The notes beneath the pieces are model-generated. The model was not told the origin of the DNA and did not search any database. It saw only the letters and a program-made list of their open reading frames with translations. A stretch of DNA of 6,209 bases. It comes from Candidatus Cloacimonadota bacterium (GTDB lineage: Bacteria; Cloacimonadota; Cloacimonadia; JGIOTU-2; B8-G9). Below, piece by piece: positions 1 to 3,965 of this stretch; within the stretch, counting starts at the first letter, position 1, and every line of letters begins with the position of its first letter. The translations under genes and the position numbers were made by a program. The stretch lies in contig QMNM01000095.1 in assembly GCA_003647765.1 (NCBI GenBank), forward strand, positions 1-6,209, in the 5' to 3' direction.

Positions 1-37
1 CGATTCCGTGAATCCGAGTTGGGTTAGATATGTGCTA

Positions 38-766
38 CTACTTCAAAAGCAGACACTTCTTTGTCTCACTAAACTTATCCGTACTGATCTTGTAGAAATA
101 TATTCCGCTTGACACATCTCTATTTTCAGCATCTTTGCCATTCCAGATTACTTTGTGATAACCTGCTTCTTTTCTATCATTTACAAGGGTCTTGACCTTC
201 TGACCAAGTATGTTGTAAATGCTTATCTCTACTGCTGCTCTCTCTGGCAATTGATATGCAATCACTGTTTGAGGATTAAATGGATTAGGATAGTTCTGTT
301 TCAATTCAAAGGAATGTGGCATATTTGATTGATAATTATCCGTTGGTGTTGAACTTGTAATTAAAAATAAACTATCTGGATTGCCTATTGTAGAGTCATT
401 TTGGAAAAGTATAGTTTCATTAGCATCCAGAATATTGTCATTACTTGCATCATACAGCTTGAAATGCATCAATTCTCCATCTTCATTGGCAACAATTGTA
501 AAATACCAAAACCCATTTCCAGGAGCAGAAGGATGCTCTTCCCATACTCCTAATGCACGACAATCATTTAGAGTATCACAATGATTAGGACCAAAAGCAC
601 CAACCATATTAGTAGAATCTGCCAAAACATCATTGCCAACAAAAGCACTCGCAAATAACACCATATTATATTGAGTTCCAGTAATTACTATCCAATCAGG
701 TGGCTCTGCTAATAAAATAGTAAAAATAACAAATATCCATAAAAATGCTAATATACTTAATTTCAT
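38..766 (-). CDS. Small secreted protein of unknown function with T9SS type A C-terminal sorting domain
   Basis: The 242-residue product begins with a Sec signal peptide (a hydrophobic run at about residues 5-19, likely cleaved after LLA at 20). Residues 21-140 form one beta-rich domain that I cannot name. It has a GTQYNM segment (30-35), a Cys pair (C63, C69), a GFWYFTIVANEDGE stretch and an Asp/Asn-rich segment at 106-117. I recall similar domains in Cloacimonadota-type exoproteins but know no function. Residues 155-242 are a clear type A T9SS sorting domain: NYPNPFNP at 158-165, YNILGQKVKTL, a W-x-G-x-D turn, VSSGIYFYK, and a Lys-rich end. In this family the domain directs outer-membrane translocation by the PorU-type machinery and is then removed or anchored. 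The ATG at 766 fits the signal peptide; only a weak AAAGG lies about 11 bases upstream. It follows the PLD gene on the same strand after 134 bases, so it may be co-transcribed or independent. The sorting domain is near certain; the role is unknown. Confidence 0.9.
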   Translation of the reverse strand: MKLSILAFLWIFVIFTILLAEPPDWIVITGTQYNMVLFASAFVGNDVLADSTNMVGAFGPNHCDTLNDCRALGVWEEHPSAPGNGFWYFTIVANEDGELMHFKLYDASNDNILDANETILFQNDSTIGNPDSLFLITSSTPTDNYQSNMPHSFELKQNYPNPFNPQTVIAYQLPERAAVEISIYNILGQKVKTLVNDRKEAGYHKVIWNGKDAENRDVSSGIYFYKISTDKFSETKKCLLLK

Positions 767-803
767 TGTACATCTAACCTTTCTATAAAATTACACTCAT
801 AAC

Positions 804-809
804 ATTATA
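804..809 (-). promoter_or_regulatory. Possible -10 box for the T9SS cargo gene
   Basis: Read on the minus strand these bases are a perfect TATAAT, 37 bases upstream of the ATG at 766, which would leave a leader of about 30 bases. No good -35 hexamer sits at 16-18 bases; the nearest candidate, GTGACT, is only 11 bases away. The region is AT-rich, so a chance match is quite possible. If real, the gene is transcribed independently of the PLD gene. Confidence 0.25.
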
Positions 810-890
810 AAAAAGAAGTTAGTCACTAAGACACAAAGTATTAACATAAGTTTTAATTCTAAAATATCTGTGTCTTTGCGAATTTGTGGC
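809..890 (-). repeat. Long imperfect inverted repeat ending in a T-run (copy 1)
   Basis: The arms CACTAAGACACAAAG (824-838) and ATCTGTGTCTTTGCG (866-880) are largely complementary. On the minus strand the outer bases GCCAC and GTGAC extend the pairing, and a run of six T (814-809) follows. It lies just downstream of the PLD gene stop, so it may act as that gene's terminator, although the gap of about 8 bases between stem and T-run is not canonical. The GTGTCTTAGTGAC-type motif recurs in copy 2 at 3514-3597 in the same orientation. I recall similar 'ACACAAAG/CTTTGTGTC' intergenic repeats in many environmental bacterial genomes, but I cannot verify that here. Confidence 0.6.
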
Positions 891-900
891 AGAACAATAA

Positions 901-3447
901 TTATTGCGAATCAGCAGTGATTCTATAAAAATATTTATCAATCCCTGAAATATCTTCGGAAAAAATAGTTTGTGAAGTTGAGTCAGCAATTGTGAAATTT
1001 GCATATGGATTTGGTGAATGGTAAATTTTGTATATATTTGCATTTAGCACAGGATCCCAGGATAAATGAACTTCATTTCCAATAATCTGAATCTGAACAT
1101 TTTGAGGAGGTGGTAATTCCAATAAAACCAAATCATCAGCATTGCGAGGATTAAGCCCATATTCATCATAAGCATAATCTACAACTGCTGTTATTGATAA
1201 AAACTCGTCTCCAACTTGTGGATTAGCATAAGTATAAATTCCGTTGTCAATTTGACATTTTCCTGTACCATCATTTACATACCATTGCCCATAATTACCT
1301 ATGCTATCAACTATAACATTAGAAATTTTTACTAAACAGCCCTCATATTGTTCTGCATCTGCTGAATATATCAAATCACCAGTATTAACTACAATTGGCT
1401 CTGGAATAGGATTTCCATTGCTTATTATAGAATATGAACTTGTATTCTTAATTTCAGTCAAGCCATAATATTCGTCCACTTCACCTGTTAATTGAATCTT
1501 ATCACCGACATTCGGCTGGATTGAAGAATTATAGATATAAATACCTTTCCATACACAACCTGATGTATCAGAGACAAAAAAATTATTTCCATTATAACTA
1601 TCTGCTGTAACTATACCAGTTATAGTAATATTCTCTCCTTCCAGATTGGAGGGATATGTGCTATCGCCAGCATTTATAGTATATTGAATGTCGTAAATCG
1701 GAGTAATTCCAGGTGCTTCATAATATCGTTTTTTGAACTCTTGATAATACACATTACTCAATGTATCGCTGTGAATTATCAGAATATTCTCATCATTATG
1801 ACAGCATCCATTATTTGACCAATTATTAGACCCAATAGTAACTATTGGGTCGCTTGTTTCGTCGTTTGTATCTATAATCAAATATTTGCTATGAACAACT
1901 CCGACTGACTTTCGTATTGGTGGAACTGGATTCCATGCTAATATATCACTATATTTGCTATTTGGATCATTTGCCATTGCAGAATCAAAGACCGCAGAAT
2001 AAATTAAATTTGGGACAGTATTCCAACGGTTTTGCATTGCTGTCTCAATATCATCTTTTGTAAATGCATAAATGCAGAATTCAATATCATTATCAGCAGA
2101 ATAGATGGCAGATTTTATTTTATCAGCGATGCCATCAGTTGGTCCCATATACAGCTCAACTGTTTTTCCAGCTATTGTGAAACTATGCGGAATGTTATCT
2201 GCTTTATTGCCTTGAAATTTTGAATTTGACGGATTCGGAATATCCGAACTACTACCCCACATTTCGTTAAACTCAATTGTATAAGCAGATGCCAAATAAT
2301 TATCTTGAATTTCAATCATATTTTCAGCATTGTAATTCTGCGCACCCCAACTGTAATTATATGAGCCAGTTAGTACCCAGTCGTCCATATAAGAAGTATT
2401 ATCTCTTGCATCTATAATTGCGAATTTATTATGCATTCCATAATTGCCAGAATTTGCTCCATAAGAATCGTCAATTACTGTAATTCCAGCATTTTGAATA
2501 GATACAATTGCTGTTTCTCCAATATAATCATGCTCTGTAATCACACGTACAGCAACTCCTCTATCATAAGCGGAAATCAAAGCATTTGCAATATTCGTAT
2601 TTTTGAAAAGATACATTGCAACATCAATGGAATATTGAGCTGAATCAAAACGAGCAATCACTTTTTGAGCAACATCAACATCGCCCTGAGCATTGACGCC
2701 AGTTGAGAAATTATTATTCACTGATTTTGTGAAATATACATTGATTTCACCAGAACTTGGATTTGTAATCATCTCAACAATATCATCATCTATACGAGGA
2801 TTGATAGCATATTCTCCATAAGCATAATCAACAAGACCAGTAATACTCTCCAAAATATCTCCAATTACTGGAATATACGAGTAATCAAATAGATCATCAA
2901 TTTGGCATTGGCCAGTTCCATCATCAACATACCATTGTCCATGATTACCTATGCTATTAACTACAACATTGGAAACTTTTACAAGAATGCCTTCATACGC
3001 TTCAGTTGTAGCAACTCCATAAGTTGTAACTTCTAATGGAGTTGGAATAGGATTGCCTGAACTTAGGATGGTAAAAGAAGATAGATTTTTTATTTCTGTC
3101 ATTTCATAATATTCATAGACCTCACCTGTCAACTGCACTTCATCGCCGACACTCGGAGAATATCCTGAATTTGCATTGTAAATAAAGAGTCCTTTCCATT
3201 CGCCACCTTCTGGTTCTGAAATGAAAAATTTTGTTGAACCATATTGTTCATAAGTACCAGTTACTATTCCAGATGTAGTTACAATTTGACCATTATAAGG
3301 TGAGTTCCCAGAAGGATTTGTCGTGTATTGAATATCATATATTGTAACAGATTGCTGAGCAAAAAGCGAATTGAATATAAATAACAATAATAAGAACAAC
3401 AGTGATAGATTGTTATAAAATATGAGTTCAGTTATAGATTTTTTCAT
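901..3447 (-). CDS. Secreted two-HKD phospholipase D-superfamily protein (probable nuclease) with duplicated OB-like domains
   Basis: The 848-residue product starts at the ATG at 3447, preceded by AAAGGGG and encoding MKKSITEL. The frame is open further up to a GTG at 3546, but that stretch runs into an intergenic repeat and would bury the signal peptide. Order of parts: signal peptide to FA-QQ (about 30); OB-like domain 1 (34-228); PLD half 1 (252-400) with H339-x-K341-x4-D346 and GSYN at 361-364; PLD half 2 (425-578) with H519-x-K521-x4-D526 and GSNN at 539-542; OB-like domain 2 (583-775); fibronectin type III module (780-848). Paired HKD motifs form one phosphodiesterase site in this superfamily, so the enzyme looks active. 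The OB domains resemble those of YhcR-like extracellular nucleases, so I infer DNA or RNA as substrate; a phospholipid is possible. There is no T9SS sorting domain, unlike the downstream gene, so its export beyond the periplasm is unclear. Confidence 0.88.
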   Translation of the reverse strand: MKKSITELIFYNNLSLLFLLLLFIFNSLFAQQSVTIYDIQYTTNPSGNSPYNGQIVTTSGIVTGTYEQYGSTKFFISEPEGGEWKGLFIYNANSGYSPSVGDEVQLTGEVYEYYEMTEIKNLSSFTILSSGNPIPTPLEVTTYGVATTEAYEGILVKVSNVVVNSIGNHGQWYVDDGTGQCQIDDLFDYSYIPVIGDILESITGLVDYAYGEYAINPRIDDDIVEMITNPSSGEINVYFTKSVNNNFSTGVNAQGDVDVAQKVIARFDSAQYSIDVAMYLFKNTNIANALISAYDRGVAVRVITEHDYIGETAIVSIQNAGITVIDDSYGANSGNYGMHNKFAIIDARDNTSYMDDWVLTGSYNYSWGAQNYNAENMIEIQDNYLASAYTIEFNEMWGSSSDIPNPSNSKFQGNKADNIPHSFTIAGKTVELYMGPTDGIADKIKSAIYSADNDIEFCIYAFTKDDIETAMQNRWNTVPNLIYSAVFDSAMANDPNSKYSDILAWNPVPPIRKSVGVVHSKYLIIDTNDETSDPIVTIGSNNWSNNGCCHNDENILIIHSDTLSNVYYQEFKKRYYEAPGITPIYDIQYTINAGDSTYPSNLEGENITITGIVTADSYNGNNFFVSDTSGCVWKGIYIYNSSIQPNVGDKIQLTGEVDEYYGLTEIKNTSSYSIISNGNPIPEPIVVNTGDLIYSADAEQYEGCLVKISNVIVDSIGNYGQWYVNDGTGKCQIDNGIYTYANPQVGDEFLSITAVVDYAYDEYGLNPRNADDLVLLELPPPQNVQIQIIGNEVHLSWDPVLNANIYKIYHSPNPYANFTIADSTSQTIFSEDISGIDKYFYRITADSQ
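1269..1320 (-). repeat. Conserved DNA patch of the second OB-like domain (internal duplication, copy B)
   Basis: These 52 bases match 2919-2970 at 46 of 52 positions by direct comparison. They encode the SIGN-x-GQWYV-x-DGTG core of OB-like domain 2, the best conserved part of the duplicated domain. Confidence 0.85.
2919..2970 (-). repeat. Conserved DNA patch of the first OB-like domain (internal duplication, copy A)
   Basis: This is the partner of 1269-1320, with six mismatches in 52 bases. It encodes the equivalent core of OB-like domain 1. The surrounding domains align along their whole length (for example GDEVQLTGEV against GDKIQLTGEV, and TEIKNLSS against TEIKNTSS) but with lower DNA identity. 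Confidence 0.85.
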
Positions 3448-3458
3448 AATTATTTTAG

Positions 3459-3465
3459 CCCCTTT
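3459..3465 (-). promoter_or_regulatory. Ribosome binding site deciding the PLD gene start
   Basis: On the minus strand this reads AAAGGGG, 11 bases before the ATG at 3447. It supports that internal ATG over the upstream GTG at 3546, because the encoded N-terminus is then a normal signal peptide. Confidence 0.7.
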
Positions 3466-3513
3466 GGATTTTATTTCAATAGATCTGCAAAATAGAATTT
3501 TCCTATCATTGCG

Positions 3514-3597
3514 AAAAAAGATTAAACCACAGAGACACGGAGTCACAGAAATTTTTTAAAATGACTTATATTCTTTGTGTGTTTCTGCCTTTATGGT
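3514..3597 (-). repeat. Long imperfect inverted repeat ending in a T-run (copy 2)
   Basis: The left arm from 3526 (ACCACAGAGACACGGAG...) and the right arm ending at 3597 (...TTTCTGCCTTTATGGT) pair at roughly 15 of 25 positions around a central AT-rich loop. On the minus strand the stem is followed by TTAATC and six T (3519-3514). Layout, length (84 against 82 bases) and orientation match copy 1 at 809-890, and the 3' ends share GTGTCT...TTTTTT. It lies between the PLD gene start and the rest of the intergenic region, so it could attenuate any minus-strand transcript starting further right. Confidence 0.6.
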
Positions 3598-3653
3598 GAA
3601 ATCCAAACATTTTTTAAGGTAATACGATGATTTATCAGGGTGAAGAGTATCAT

Positions 3654-3707
3654 CTTTACTCATTCACTCATTCACCCATTTACTCATTTACCCATTCACC
3701 CATTACC
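3654..3707. repeat. Octamer tandem array, unit ATTYACYC
   Basis: Units in register: CTTTACTC (3654), ATTCACTC (3662), ATTCACCC (3670), ATTTACTC (3678), ATTTACCC (3686), ATTCACCC (3694) and a partial ATTACC (3702-3707). Variation is confined almost entirely to pyrimidine transitions at two positions. No coding use is apparent. The last partial unit forms the left arm of the adjacent hairpin. Confidence 0.9.
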
Positions 3708-3835
3708 AAGCCCAAGCTTTGGTAATGTCTAATCATTTTATCTTCCAAAGGAATAAAAAGGCCTGATTCTTGTCAAACTTTTTGTCCCTACAAAAACGCT
3801 CAGATTAATGTCTAACTAATCTGGGCATTTTTTAC
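3702..3835 (+). ncRNA. Candidate structured leader or small RNA ending in a terminator
   Basis: Successive hairpins are visible on the plus strand. ATTACCAAGC (3702-3711) pairs with GCTT and GGTAAT (3716-3726) around a CCAA loop, with one bulged T. TTTTTGT (3779-3785) pairs perfectly with ACAAAAA (3790-3796) around CCCT. The terminator stem is at 3798-3826. CTTTGG (3717-3722) could instead pair with CCAAAG (3745-3750), which excludes the first hairpin. The A-run at 3792-3796 could pair either in the second hairpin or with the terminator T-run. This could be a cis-acting leader of the peptidase gene, a free small RNA, or only adjacent unrelated palindromes. I do not recognise a known RNA family. 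Confidence 0.35.
3798..3833 (+). terminator. Rho-independent terminator (orphan, possibly bidirectional)
   Basis: The stem GCTCAGATTA (3798-3807) pairs with TAATCTGGGC (3817-3826), ten pairs including one G-U, around a 9-base loop. It is followed by A and six T (3828-3833). A run of five A (3792-3796) precedes it, so it could also work on the minus strand. There is no plus-strand gene upstream of it, and it lies 132 bases before the peptidase ATG. Confidence 0.8.
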
Positions 3836-3953
3836 ATTTCATAAGTTTTTCTTGACAGCACTAAGTTGTAAAATGTTCTCTGGTCAAAATTATTTGAATA
3901 AAAATTTTGCTTATTTTTAGCATATTTATCAAATATCATAATTGACAAATATC

Positions 3954-3959
3954 AGGAGG
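3954..3959 (+). promoter_or_regulatory. Strong Shine-Dalgarno of the C25 peptidase gene
   Basis: AGGAGG lies 6 bases before the ATG at 3966, a near-ideal site that fixes the start and suggests efficient translation. Confidence 0.9.
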
Positions 3960-3965
3960 TTTAAA

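Larger units (their letters stand above)
3448..3965. other. Divergent intergenic region, 518 bases, structured and without a credible gene
   Basis: This is the upstream region of both the minus-strand PLD gene and the plus-strand C25 peptidase gene. From left to right it holds the PLD ribosome binding site (3459-3465), inverted repeat copy 2 (3514-3597), a 6-bp hairpin (GATGAT at 3626-3631 with ATCATC at 3649-3654), an octamer array (3654-3707), hairpins at 3702-3726 and 3779-3796, a terminator (3798-3833), an AT-rich stretch, two AAATATCA direct repeats (3931-3938, 3947-3954), and the peptidase ribosome binding site. I see no convincing -35/-10 pair for either gene. Confidence 0.75.

Noticed and set aside
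1-37. Terminator or start of another gene at the left edge
   Set aside because: The stretch is too short, and no hairpin with a T-run or coding signal can be supported.
416-451. EF-hand or dockerin-like calcium loop in the T9SS cargo protein (residues 106-117)
   Set aside because: The Asp/Asn spacing is suggestive, but there is no repeated loop or flanking helix pattern. It is more likely a beta-turn of the unknown domain.
381-584. Plus-strand open frame opposite the T9SS cargo gene
   Set aside because: It is a shadow of a well-supported minus-strand gene and has no recognisable product.
3448-3546. Upstream extension of the PLD reading frame to a GTG start
   Set aside because: It would add 33 residues in front of a normal signal peptide, it starts inside the intergenic inverted repeat, and the good ribosome binding site serves the ATG at 3447.
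809-3597. Composite transposon formed by the two flanking inverted repeats
   Set aside because: There is no transposase, no target-site duplication that I can see, and the repeats are short hairpin elements rather than insertion sequences.
3654-3707. CRISPR array
   Set aside because: Units are 8 bases long and contiguous, with no spacers and no cas genes.
3852-3874. TTGACA (3852-3857) with TAAAAT (3869-3874) as the peptidase promoter
   Set aside because: The spacer is only 11 bases, far from the usual 16-18, and no better -10 lies at the right distance. FCB bacteria may also use a different consensus.
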